From Chaetorhynchus papuensis (lineage: Eukaryota; Chordata; Aves; Passeriformes; Rhipiduridae), in assembly GCA_013396525.1 (NCBI GenBank), contig VWYX01000763.1, positions 248,001 through 312,000 of the forward strand: 64,000 nt of DNA. Direction: 5' to 3'. The position numbers and the translations under genes are program-made. Positions 1-12,000 of this stretch are shown here, piece by piece. Position 1 is the stretch's first letter, and each line of letters opens with the position of its first letter. Under the pieces are notes generated by a model. It was not told the DNA's origin. It did no database searches and saw only the letters and a program-made list of their open reading frames with translations.

Positions 1-2384
1 CACATCACCCACAACAGCAACATGTAGAGATCAGAGGAGAAGCAGGAGGCACAGTGGAGTCTGGTCCAAAGATTAACGTGAGGATACTGAGCTAAGGATT
101 ATGTGCATGTCAGAGAACTCTCACCAATTAATTTGGATAGCATCTTTTAACTTCCAGATGCTTGGTGATAAAACAGACTTTCGTGGGTTCCTCCCTATTC
201 CCAGACTGTTTAGGTCAAAAATAATGATAGTGTAAGCTAGCCCAAATTCATGGCTTATCTCAGCAAAATTGGCATGTGGAACTGGGAAACATTCCAGAGC
301 TAATTTACTTTATGTTGAGAAAAGCTCATAATTGTTCTATGTGCACATCTGCATGTTTGAATACAGTCATGGCTGTAGTTTTCTCCTTATTCTTTGAGAC
401 TATGTCAAACTTACTTTTTTCTCATAATTTTACCCTGCACTTTGGAGGGATAAAAGTATCTGCAAACAAGCCTCCAAAGCCCAATCATCAGTCATAGTAA
501 GCATTTTGTAAATTCACACATAACTGTGTTATTTTTAAACGTATGCAGGCTGTTTAGAACTGAAACATAGGTTCAAAATAGAAAGATTTTTTCTCACAAG
601 GGTTTGAGTATAGCTAGGGAATTGCTCAGTTTAAAATGGGTAAGCATCTGATGATGAAGACTAAGAGGTGCTTTGAGTGGTTGCATCACTATTTTCATCC
701 TAATGTAGTCCTTCTATGTGTTTGAAAAATCCAAGGAAAATTAGAACCAATGAAGTCTAGCAATGCCAAGTTACGTTCACTAGTTAATAGGAAAATAAAT
801 ATACTAGGAAAAACTGCAATTCTAGCAGCCAGGTCATCAATGTAACTTTTCAAGGTATTACACCTTTTTTAACCTACACAATCCTTAGCAACGTTTCCTA
901 GTTTCAACTTCTCCCTCCTTCTGCAAGAAACTCAGTACTTGTCACTTTTCAGTATAGAAACTCTTCTTAGGGTTTTGGAAACTCAAATGGAAATTGTATT
1001 GTGAGCCATTTCTTGCATATATGCCATCTCTCAAGTAAAATGCTAACATTTTTTCTGAGGATTCACATATTTCCTAATTATGTGCTGCTATTTTTCAGTT
1101 ATTTTGGTCCTAGTAATGTGAACTGTTGGCATTCCATGTATGTGAGGTGTTATTGAGGTGTATTTTACGTACAAAGGTCTGTTCAGCTACTCATTTATCA
1201 AAAACAAGCATTAGTGTTCATGTTGTGTGCCCAAAGCTAAGTTTGCTAGTGGAGCTCACACATTTACGTTTTTGCTGACATTATTTCTTCTGTCAAGTTA
1301 GAGCCAGCATGCAATTGACCTCTATAAGCTGAGTCATAAACTTTAATTCTGTTTCCATTGTGGCTTACCACAACATAGACCCCCCCTCCAGGGCAGCAAG
1401 CATTCCCCTTCACTCCCCTCCCTGGGGGTGTCTGGCACCTCCAGACCAAGGCAGGAGAAGGCCCAAGGACATTTGTCAGGGGTGTGCATCAGTAGGGAAA
1501 AGATGGTTTCTTCATCCCTTATCAAATAGAAGGTTAGTGTGCCATCAGTGTGCTCTGCCTTTTTCTCAGAGGGACTTCTGGTTTTGATTCCTGCTTGATA
1601 CCATGTCTTGCAGGCAAGCTCCGTGGAGCAAGACCAGGGTAAAAAAATAGAAGAACAGAGTAGAAAATGGCATTATTTTGTTTTCTACTCACCTCCCTGC
1701 TGGGTGTTTACATGCTTCTTAGCAGAAAGAGCACTACAGTGTGTTCTGCAAGGTCGTAGATCTTAAGGTCAGTTTGCAAAAGGCAGTTCAGCAACACTTC
1801 TCAGCAGCCGGGCTCAAAGCACTTATTAAGAACCATGACAGCATCAGGCCAGGATGTTAGTGAGTGTTCCAGTTCTGGAGTTTCATAATCGTCCATGGTG
1901 AAAATGAAGTCTGACCCCAAGACCACGAAAAATCTTTTCTATCACTTCAATTTCACTACTCCCCTCTTTCACAGAGGAAAAGGACCCTTTTTGTGGATGA
2001 AAGAGCAGCTCGAATTCTGCAGTCAAGCCTGTGCTTCTGCTGAAGTCACAGTAAGAGTGACAGCTGCAGTGAAGAACTTCAGTATGAAGATTGTATGAAC
2101 ATCCCCCCATTCTTCTAAGAACTGGCTAAGACTGCCATGCATTTCACACAGTCTTCTTTCAGACATCAGGTAGCAACTCCTTTTGGTCGTTAGTGGCTTG
2201 GACTGACACTGAAATGTTAATTAGTCCAAAAGATTACAAATCCATCATCAACAGGATCTGAGCAGCTACTTCACTGCTTCCCAGTTCAATTACTATATGC
2301 AAAAAGGTGTCCTGACCTTTAGGTTTTTAGTAACATCACTTTACTTGTAGGAAGGGTTCAAGGACCAAAAAAACTGCCAGGTAT
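1..2384. other. Unassigned flank beyond RBM24 3' end
   Basis: AT-rich sequence with only short chance reading frames (none above 85 codons) and no repeat I can name. In other vertebrates CAP2 lies on this side of RBM24, but I see no CAP2 exon here. Confidence 0.6.
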
Positions 2385-3740
2385 GGAATGGGATTGATTC
2401 AGGGACCTCTTGAGGAAGCTCAATCCACATAAACCTGATGGGCTGCACCCAAGAGTGTTGTCATTCTGAGGCTGCTTACTATCATCACTGAGGAGACTGG
2501 GGAGCTCTTCTGTGACTGCAGAACAGCAGATGATGCACCCAGCTTCAGAAAGGGCAGGCAGGACAAACTAGGGAAATAACAATTATGGAGTGAGCCATCT
2601 TGGCAGAAGTTTCCAGGCACATGAAGGACAATGTGGTGATTTGGAACAGCCAGCATGGATTCACAAGAGTAAATCATGCCAGACCAACTTAATTGTCTCT
2701 TGTGATGAGGTGACTATATCTGTCAAAGAGGCAAAAGCAGACAATGTTGTCTACCTTTAGTTTAGCAAGGCTTTCCATGAATTCTCCCACAGAATCCTTG
2801 TATCCCAATAGTGGATAGCTAGGCAAAAAACTAACCGAATCATTGGTCAAAAGGGCTCATGCTCTGTCTCCACTAGTTACAGTGGAGTTTCTTTGGGGTC
2901 TGGCTGGTCTGATACCTGTATCAATTACTTGGAGGAAGAGATGAGATGCAGTACTGTCAGGTCTGTAGACTGATTATACTTAATGGGGAGTATATTTGAT
3001 ATGTTAGAGATCAGGCCTGCCATTCAGAGAGATTTACACTTGCCAGAGGACTAGGCCAAGAGGAACATCATGAAGTTCAGTCAGGACAAACAGAGAGCTC
3101 TTTATCTCAGATGGACTAACCCCCATGGCTTGGTTAGCTACTTTGCTGAAAAGGACATGGGAAGCGTGGGGCAGGCTGAACAGGAGGCGATGGTAACACT
3201 CTGGCAGCAGTGAAAGTGCATCAGACTGTATCAACAGGAGCACAGATGGCAGATCAAGGAGATTGAATAATCAGTTTTACTCAGCACTCATTAGACCACA
3301 GCTGGCATAGTGGGTCCAGTCTAGAGGCTCCCAGTACATGACAGCTGCTGGCAGCTTTGAACAACTCTATTGGAGGGTCAGCAGGACGGCTGGAGGTTGA
3401 AGCATGAGAACTGTGAGGAGAGGGTGAGGCATTGGGGTTTGTTCAGCCTATGGAAGAGAACAGCAATTTTCCAGTTCCTAAGAGAAGGTTACTGAGAAGA
3501 TAGGGCTGGGCTTTCTGCCAAAGAATGAGAGACAAAGGCTGTAACGAGCAGGGGAGGTGCTGGTTAGATAGGAGGGAGAAAAAAAATGACACAAGGGGAA
3601 TAATTAGGTAGTGGAATAGATTACCCAGACGGGTTGTGCAGTCTCCACATGGGGATTTTCTAAGACCTGACTGGACAAACACATGAGGGACCTCAGACCT
3701 CCCAAAGTCCCTTCCATTCTGAATTATTTTATGATAAACC
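2385..3740 (+). mobile_element. Old CR1 LINE fragment: C-terminal reverse transcriptase region and 3' end
   Basis: A degraded copy of about 1.35 kb, recognised by a series of CR1 landmarks in order: GGGCTGCACCCAAGAGTG, AACAGCCAGCATGGATTCAC, AATCATGCCAGACCAACTTAA, TTGTCTACCTTTAGTTTAGC, GCCATTCAGAGAGATTTACA, AACATCATGAAGTTCA, GTTTGTTCAGCCTATGGAAG, GGAATAGATTACCCAGA, and AAGTCCCTTCCATTCTGAATTATTTTATGAT at the 3' end. These correspond to the RT palm and the C-terminal part of ORF2. Stops and indels break every frame, so it is an ancient dead copy. Its 3' end is about 0.2 kb beyond the inferred RBM24 polyadenylation site, in the opposite orientation. Confidence 0.85.
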
Positions 3741-3929
3741 TCAGAATGGATCTTCTCCATCTCCTCTGCAGAATTTCCTCCATGTAATACAGTTCCCATC
3801 AGTCTGTGTATCTGAAGTCAGTGTATATGCTGCTATTCACCCCACAGAGCAGGAAAACTGTGTAAAAGGTTGCCCCTCTAGTTTTAACTAAACAAGATCT
3901 AAGACAATTTGGGCAAGAACAACACTAGG
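3741..3929. other. Spacer between CR1 fragment and RBM24 3' end
   Basis: Short unique sequence. Its right part (about 3905-3945, minus-strand sense) supplies the GU-rich element downstream of the distal polyadenylation signal. Confidence 0.5.
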
Positions 3930-3948
3930 CAGGATGAGACAACATTTT

Positions 3949-3954
3949 TTTATT
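3949..3954 (-). terminator. RBM24: Distal polyadenylation signal AATAAA of RBM24
   Basis: Minus-strand AATAAA followed within 15-35 nt by a U/GU-rich downstream element. This is the best-supported end of the transcript in the region between the stop codon and the old CR1 fragment. Confidence 0.7.
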
Positions 3955-4828
3955 GTTTTAATACAAGTGAATAGATTAAGAGATCTGAAATGTTGTAAAG
4001 CAATATACATACTGAATAAATAATATGCACAGGAGTCATGTCTACATTGTAACACTGGCTAGTATTCAGAATACTTCAAATAAATCCAGTGACATTGGAT
4101 AAAGTCCATAAAAATGCTATCCTGTCTTCCCTTGTATGAAATTGTTCAAGTATAAAAAAATCCAATACAGTGTAAAATATTAAATTCCATTTCGGTCAAG
4201 AATAAAAATTGCAAGTATTGTAGTTTCACAGGACAATGTAAAGCAGCATTTTCTAGCAAAGGGAAAAATAGTCAGTCTACATACAGATGAGTGAGAAAAC
4301 GGCACTAATGTATTTGAGAGGTCTACATGAATAACTAGTAGAGGGAAAAAGAATGAACTAGCAATATTTTATGTAAAAACCTAAAAAAGTGTTAATTTAA
4401 GAGTACCCTCATACAGTGCACATACTGAATTTAAATAAATCCAAGTCAACATCCTTAGTTAATTAGGTTAATATTTAATATGCTACATCTAAGCCTACTA
4501 AATAATTTATACCATGAGATGAATACATAATTTTACAGTGTCACATCTAAAGTCGCTTTCTTTAGAGCGCAGCATAGTAAAACTTTCAAAATAAATATTT
4601 CTTTTTAAATAGCATAACAATTAAGGCACAGTATAAATCACATACCATTAACCCTTCAAGAACTGCAGTCTTGGTAACAAAAAGTCGCCTTTTGTACTGT
4701 AGGTTTGCTAATAAATATTTTAAATATAATCCTGAAATAGATATTAAAATTGTACAAATGGTTTCAGAAAAGAAAATTCCCTTAAAACAGTTCTTAAAAG
4801 GTTTTAATTCTTTAGGCTTCTTCCTGCC

Positions 4829-4834
4829 TTTATT
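4829..4834 (-). terminator. RBM24: Possible proximal polyadenylation signal AATAAA
   Basis: A second minus-strand AATAAA lies about 0.88 kb after the stop codon. The sequence after it (GGCAGGAAGAAGCC...) lacks an obvious GU-rich element, so it is weaker than the distal signal. If used it would give a shorter 3'UTR. Confidence 0.35.
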
Positions 4835-5710
4835 CACAAGTTACGAATAGATGCAATAAATAGAAGGCTGTTGTAGTAAAGGGCTGATCCTATTTTAGAA
4901 TCAGAATAGCTGACACCAGCAGTTTTAAGTTTCCCAAAAGTGAAACGGGATGGGGCGAGGGATTAGGATGTGACAAGCTCATCACATGAGCACGAGTGAT
5001 GTGTTCTGTCCAGAACTGTCTGTGTTATTGATTGTCTCTACAGCTGTTGCACCCCTTACTTCCACATCACTTGCTCCATAGTTCCACTCATCCAGAGGAC
5101 AGAGAAGAAAATAACTTTGGTGCCTGTCCGCCATCTTACTAGCCGGCCATCTTCCTTGGGTTGTTCGGTGCCCGTCAGTGAGACAGTGACAAGGCCCTGT
5201 CTCACAAAGACAACTTCTGAAAGCTACAAAGGACAATCAGTGCTTTAAGCTCGTTTCCTCTTAAAATGGATAAAGGTTACATATTGCTGACTCAAGTTTT
5301 TTCCCTGGTTCAAGCTTTTCAAATACCATTTTCTTACTTATAAAAGGCAGTTTTGCTTCCCTGATACTGTAGAAAGTACGTCTTTGCTTTTTTTTGGTTC
5401 TTTTTTGTTTGTCTGAAAATATGAAGTCCCATTGCTACTCCTGCCACTCTTTCATGACAGTACAGTATTTTTCCCCCCATTTTCTTCTGGCTTGATACTT
5501 GAAACTAGACACGCCGCACTACCCTTCCCCTCTACCAACATGATCTGGATGCATACTGTATGAAGACAGTGGAATAAAAACCTTTAGTTTCGCAATAGCA
5601 TCGCTTTCCTTAAAGCTCCTTAGTTACTATCAATTGTCTCTGTTAACTACTTATACTGGAAGGCTGAGAAGAGGAGGAGAGAGCGCGAGCTTCCTTCGGG
5701 AGTCCCTCTG

Positions 5711-6041
5711 CTATTGCATGCGGTCTGTCTGCAGCTGTTGGGGCTGGTACTGGCCGAAAGCCGCCGCGGCCGCTGCGGCCGTGCCGGGCGCCGCTGCGGT
5801 GAGGGGCTGCTGCACGGCGTAGCCGTAGCCCCCGGCCGCCACGTAGCCGGCGGCGGCGGCCGGCGAGGCGGCGTACGGGTACTGCTCATAGGCGGCCGCC
5901 GCCGCCGAGTACTGCGCGTACGCCGCTCCGGTGTAGTCGATGTAGGGCGTGGTGGAAGCAGCGGCTGCTGCGGGCTGCACGTGGGGAATTACCACTCCGG
6001 GCTGCACAAAAGCCTGTGGATAGACATAGTGAGCGGGTATC
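5711..6041 (-). CDS. RBM24: RBM24 coding exon 4 (C-terminal Ala-rich tail, residues 117-225)
   Basis: Begins at 6041 after acceptor TTTCAACAG with a good pyrimidine tract, and codes for [20 protein letters not shown] followed by the Ala/Tyr/Gln-rich region and the stop TAG at 5713-5711. The stretch between about 5740 and 5990 is extremely GC-rich because of GCC/GCG alanine codons, with Ala runs at residues 140-144, 162-166, 177-180 and 204-210. A family-conserved ASP motif puts a serine at residue 175. The plus-strand open frames here are shadows of this composition. Confidence 0.97.
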
Positions 6042-9000
6042 CTGTTGAAAGATGGGAGAGGGAGTTAGAGTTGGTACGCGAGTCAGCGCCTAAGCGTCAT
6101 ATCCATACTCCGAACTAAAACAAACTCAATTTAGTTGTTGTTATGTGCATAGGGTTGCCACAATAACTTGACTCAATGGACCAATTAATTATCAGTTCAC
6201 TGGCCCGAAGAGATGCATCGCTCCAAAGCACAGCGTTGTAGCTGAGTTAAGTCAGGGTGTTCGGTGTTCCTTGAGGGTAATATCTCTAATGCCATTCAAA
6301 TCTTTAGAAGGACCAGCATTACTGATGTCTGTTTTAAGACAACTCTGAAGGATTGAGCTTGATTATTCCACCCGAAAAATTGCAGTACTTGTTTTTCAAA
6401 TCACCTGTAAGTCATTTTTATTACCCCACTTCTCTCTTAACTACTCGACTCTTAGTAAAATTACTTCCCGCAATACTTTTATTATTAGTAACTGAGCAGT
6501 TTGACAGCATCACTATACTGAGTTTGACAACAGCCAATAAGGCAACAAAATGGTCGAACCCTGACTTTATGTCAAGTCTTCCCAGGAAGGCGTGTTAAGA
6601 GCGTATTGTGGCAACCCTACTTAAGTTGCTATGCAGACTCAGCACACATTAATTTCTCTGCAACCTCAGTCACCCTTATTAAAAATAAGAAAAAAAACCA
6701 ACACAGGCGACAAAGGAGTTTAAATAGAGTTCACAAGTGTGGTAAACACAGCAAGAATCACACTTTCCAAACGAACGATAGTGCAGCTCACTCCGTCACA
6801 AGAGGCCATTGAGGGGAAGCTACATAGATGCTATTAAAATCCATAACAGTGCCTCCTAAGTACATGTGCATCACACTTTTATAAAAGTTCGTAAGGACAC
6901 AAGGGTCAAACCTGTTTGATTATCAGGTCACTGATGTCCTGTTTTGTGCCAGCTTGTTTATTTCTATGCAAGACATACAGCATAGAGTTTTTTGGGAGGT
7001 GGGCATAAGATTAAGTGTAAAGAGATCTGGTGCTTAACAAAAGCAAAAACCCCACAAATTGAAGAGTTTAAGAAATAACCTTTCTGAATAGATGAGTACA
7101 CACTTTCCCATCTTCTCCAAGTCACAAAATTTGCTTTCTTGGCTTGCTTACTTAGCCCTTTAGTTTTTAAAACTGGTCATGTAATTGTCTTAGCACACAA
7201 GTGTACATACATGTTAATGTCATGGTTGGATTTTATCACATGATATGATTTAAAAAAAATACTCTGTATAATTCTCATTTTACATTCATAACCCTGTCTT
7301 GCATCTGGATTTCCAAAGAGAAGTCCTTCATATATGCAACTCCTTCCCAGCCAGTAAATCTCTATAAATGCATGAAAAACTTCTTGTGCAGATTCACTAC
7401 TATTTCATACTGAACTTTACCTTTATAGACAACTCTAAAGACTGCACCAAACTTTTAACACGCTTTAAGCACAGATGAAAATTGCAATGGTAAAAAGTGT
7501 CCTCTATTCTCCAAATTCAAGATTTAATGAAAAGGGTTTGTTTGTTTCATTTTTAAAATAGTTTTAAGATGTACTTAAGTGGTCATTGAGGAAACATGTG
7601 CAATCAGAAGGGACACTGTCAACTAGAATCATAGCAAAACATAGTTTAAAATAAGTGATAGACTTTAAAACAGCTTAATTTTCTTTTTCAGAAAAAAAGA
7701 GCTCAGTTGCTTGAATAGGACTATTAGCAGAGAGAAATGTTCAGTTGCCGTGTTTAGGACATGAACACCACAATCATAAAAACCCAACATGTCACTGAAA
7801 TTCATTTCCTACTGTGGGAAGGAGAAATGAAAAAACAAAACAAAACAAAAAAAAGAGTGACAAATAGGGAGGGATTGGGAAGGGAAAGAAAACATAAAAC
7901 GAAACCGTAAGTTGGGTTTTTAACACTCACCTAATTTATGAAGTGATTAGCCAGAAGTGCATTTGAAGCATACTTAAGCTGGCTCTGTGCATTTAAATAC
8001 ACATCATTACCTGAGCTCTCCATACGCATGAGCATAAGCAAGCATTTTGTATTGGTCACCAACCAAGTACAATTCTAATAAACATAATACCGTATTTCTT
8101 AAGCATTTAAGGAAAGAGGTATAACAACAAATTTGAAGTCACCGAGAGCCTCTTTTCCATCATGAAGAGTCCATTTAACACCACATCAAAGGAATCTTTA
8201 CATTCAGCACTTATGGAAGAGAGTAATTCTAACAGAAGAGACAGTAAGCAAGCTTATCAGGCTGCTTGTGTTAACTTGAACTGACGTTACTAAGATTTTC
8301 TGAAGACACTTGGGACACTCAGCCTTACCCTTGAGCAAGACAGAAAGATACATGTGCTCCCACTTAAGCTCTTGTGACTTGGTTTATTTAAGCCAAGAAA
8401 CTAACAGGTGGTGAAGTTATGAAACATTATCTGTTTGCCACATCTTACCCTACAATAAACATAAACCCTGTGCAGGCTCCTCTCCACCATGCCATTTAAC
8501 ACATGATGATTGACAGCATAAGCTGCAGTGGGGCTATTTTTGATCATCTGTCATGCTACAACTGTTTTGAGACAAGTAAAATGGCTTTATATGGCCAAAG
8601 TAAATTTCTACCTACTGCAGAGGCCAAGACATGAAGATCTCAGCCATTCAGAACCCAACTGCTTTTCATGCTCTGCCAGGTCAAAAGCTGAAAAAGCAAT
8701 TCCCAGTTATGCTGGAAATCCTTAATAGCCTTAATTTTAAATAAAAGCTGCTGCTTTATTTTTCAGAGTGATAGTGTGAGAAATGCACAGGATTTAAGCT
8801 CTCTTTCCTGGCAGTAGTTTTTATTTTGGAACGTGTATTTACTGTTCTATGCTTTTGCAAAAAAGGAAAATAGAAGGCGTGTTTAACTTTAGCAATAACT
8901 GTAGCTTTGAGATGCTCAAAACTCAATGACCTACATCCCTGCCACGTGCCTTAAGACTTCCTTTGTTGTTATAACAGAAGATTTATGTTTAACTAAAGAC

Positions 9001-12000
9001 CTCAAAAATAATCCTATAGGCAACAGTAACGTGACTAACAATTTCAAAGGAAAGAAGGGACTTTTCAGACTAATGCAGAGAGCTGTGGCATAGAGAAAGT
9101 CAGCAGTAATAGTGCATCTTTAACTCTCAGCATTACATTCTCACAAAAGTAGGTATTTAACTTTAAACAAAATGTATTGCTTTGGCCCTTGCATGGCATC
9201 GTCTGCTTTTGTAAGCATAATTAAAGAGTAGATTTTCACCAATGAACAGCTTTCCTTTTAACAGAAATAGGTTACATAAACATTAAACATACGAGACCCT
9301 TCCTATGTTTCCTTTTATCTGATAACCACTAAGAGGACGTAACAGCAGGCTAACTTCTGACTGTTCCAGCTTCATTCCCTCTTTTCAGACTATCTGTAGT
9401 CTAGTATTATACGGGTCTTTTGATCACAAACTCAAGAGGGGGCTTTTCCTTCTCTCTTAAAAAAGGCAGATTTGCCTAACTCTTGGAAGATACCAAGCAT
9501 GTCGTATCAGCTCACCATTTGATAATGGACTTAATAACTTTGGATTTAACTCTGGTCCTACTGAAATCAGTGGGAATGTTTTCATTTTGATCAAAGTACA
9601 GGTTTTAGACAGAAAATAAAGAAAAAAATCTCCTCAACAGTTACATCCTACATCAATACCTTTGTATAACCCTGAATTTTCCCACCAATATTAAAGTAAA
9701 AATTACATTAGCAAAACAAGGAAAGCTATCTTGGGAAGCAAAGTCATCTTCCCCCTCCATAAATTCCTGTTGAATTCTGAGATAGTATTTTAATAAACAA
9801 TCCTGAAAACAAAGCTGTATAAATAACCAGTCCTGTGATCAAACAGCTTTCTACAAAACACACCAACAGTAAGATAGATGCTGAATGTAAAAAGCAGGAA
9901 GAAATGTTATTTGATGGATGAACTGATCTCTGCAGCACCAAATAAAAAAAAAATTCCCTGCATTTTAAATGCATCATGCATTGAAGCTAATCTAGTTTCT
10001 GTCTCCCTCCACCACAACAGTGTTGTACTTAAATCAGAATATTGAACTTCTGCATCTTCCCAGTAAAAGTAATGTAACATAATCAAATTCTTTTATTATT
10101 TGATAGATGGGAAACCGTATGTTGTGGATGCCTGGTCTCTGAAAGTGTTCAAGGCCAGGTTAGATGGAGCTCTGAGCAACATGGTCTAGGGAAAGGTGTC
10201 CCTGTCCATGGCAGGGGTTGGAACAACATGATTTTTAAGGTCCCTTCCTTAACTCAGGCCATTCTATGATTCTGTGATTCTAAAACGCAGCTGACCGTAC
10301 CAAAATATGGCAGCACCTCACTGATTTGCACTCTGTTAGGAAAAAACCCCAAAACTCAGTCACAAAACATCTGAAGCTTCTGTGTATGGATTAGCTGAGT
10401 ATTGGTAGTGAATCACCACTACAGCCTGTTTCACACAGCATATTAGTGAAGTGTACTTCCAGAATGCAGCTGCACAGGAAGAACAAAGCTTTAAGGTGAC
10501 CATGTATTTCAGTGCAATCCATGCAGCAACGTCCTAAGAGTGAACTCTTCAACAGAAGGAGATTCAAATCAGCACCGAAACACGTCCTCTTACTGTCAAT
10601 GAAGTGAATGAAGATGTTCACTCATCCTAATGAATGCTGTTCTTCTTAATCTGAACTACGTACTTTACATAAAGGTACAGGTCACTGGAAATTTTGAGAA
10701 GGAAGCAGGATTAGCAATGTCCATTGTTTACACGCAGTAAAAGAAATTCAAGAGCCAAGGATGAAAAATTACCAATTTCATATCTACATGACTCTGCGAC
10801 CAACAGTCCTTCAGATTTAGGTGCAATGCATTAGAAATACAACCTTATTCTTGCTGGAAGGATTTCCCTGACCTAAACAAGGTTTATGTCACCTATTGTT
10901 GGCTCTGGGTAAGGAAAGCAAGAAAGACTCCTACATTTGCACAGTCCTTTAAGCAAGGGACTGCCACAGGTCCTCCTTTTCTGTTGTGCTCAGCAAATAC
11001 TCGGTCTCTCCACAGCTGATCCCTGCACAATTCAATAGTTCCCTTTTCAACAAGTGTTTTAACAGCTCTGGAGACAAGGTGTTCTGCTTCCTGCCTACCT
11101 TATTGCAGGCATCATAAACTGATCACCACATACACACTCCTCACACTTCAAAAAAGCAAGCAAAATACAGTAGAGGATAATCATAAGAAGTTAAAAAAAA
11201 AAAGTTTTTTACAGCCTCCCCACTCTCAGAAGAATCAACATGCTCTTTTAAAATTACATGAAGTTTCTAGGAAAACTTTTTCCTGTGGTTTTCAGGATAG
11301 GAACTTCCATTCTGTCAAATCAAATTACCGAGAAGCTACTGTTGCTTAATAACAGATAGGTACAATATTCTAAAGCTATTCTAATCAAATAAACAAAACA
11401 CATTTGTGACACATTTTCCCTACTTTATTGTTAGCTTATGGATTAATTAGCAAAATGCTCTATTTCACAATGAGTTTCTCAGTCAGTGTGCATTAGCGAA
11501 GTGACACTCTACGGAAAGCTTAAAGCAGACTTCACCTCCTAATGATATGCCTATAAAAAGCAAGAGTTAGATCCACTTAGGAATAGTTTATACTCAAATT
11601 CAGGAGAAATGCACTACATATTAAAGACAGACTGAAGAAAAAAAACCCCTCAATTAGAAAGCCCAAATGGACGCACATTGTTAATAAGGAGCTCCACACC
11701 CTTCCCAAGAACAACCCCTCCAAAAATTATGAACATGCAAGCAGTATGTTGATTTACTTAAAAATCAAGAAGTCACACAATTTAGCACTCACTACAAAAT
11801 ATGGTTAAAAAAGTCACAGGCTACAGCTTGAAAGCAAGGAAAAAAAAAAGGCCCTTTGCTCCCCATGGCAAAGTCACTCCTCAACAACAAAACCAAAATT
11901 AAAAAAGACCCCCCCAAAAAACTTTCACTACAGCTCTTTCAATTAAATAAAAGCACACAGTTTAGCTATCAACACCACTTCATTACTGTAATAAATAAAA

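Larger units (their letters stand above)
3930..5710 (-). other. RBM24: RBM24 3' untranslated region
   Basis: AT-rich sequence following the stop codon with no open reading frame of note. A canonical AATAAA on the minus strand lies at 3954-3949 and is followed by a GU-rich stretch (TGTTGTCTCATCCTG, then GTGTTGTTC), so cleavage near 3930 is likely and the UTR is about 1.78 kb. Many ATTTA-type pentamers occur (TAAAT on the plus strand). I found no GUGUG element in this UTR. The 3' limit is inferred from the signal only. Confidence 0.75.

Noticed and set aside
1264..1587. Overlapping frames on both strands
   Set aside because: All under 80 codons with no recognisable features; chance.
5714..6118. 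134-codon plus-strand frame over exon 4
   Set aside because: Arg/Gly-rich translation is the antisense of the GCC/GCG alanine codons in RBM24.
9540..9580. CTACTGAAATCAGTGGGA motif (also near 41.95 kb and 28.8 kb) resembling old reptile/bird dispersed repeat sequence
   Set aside because: Matches are too short to assign to a repeat family without a library search.
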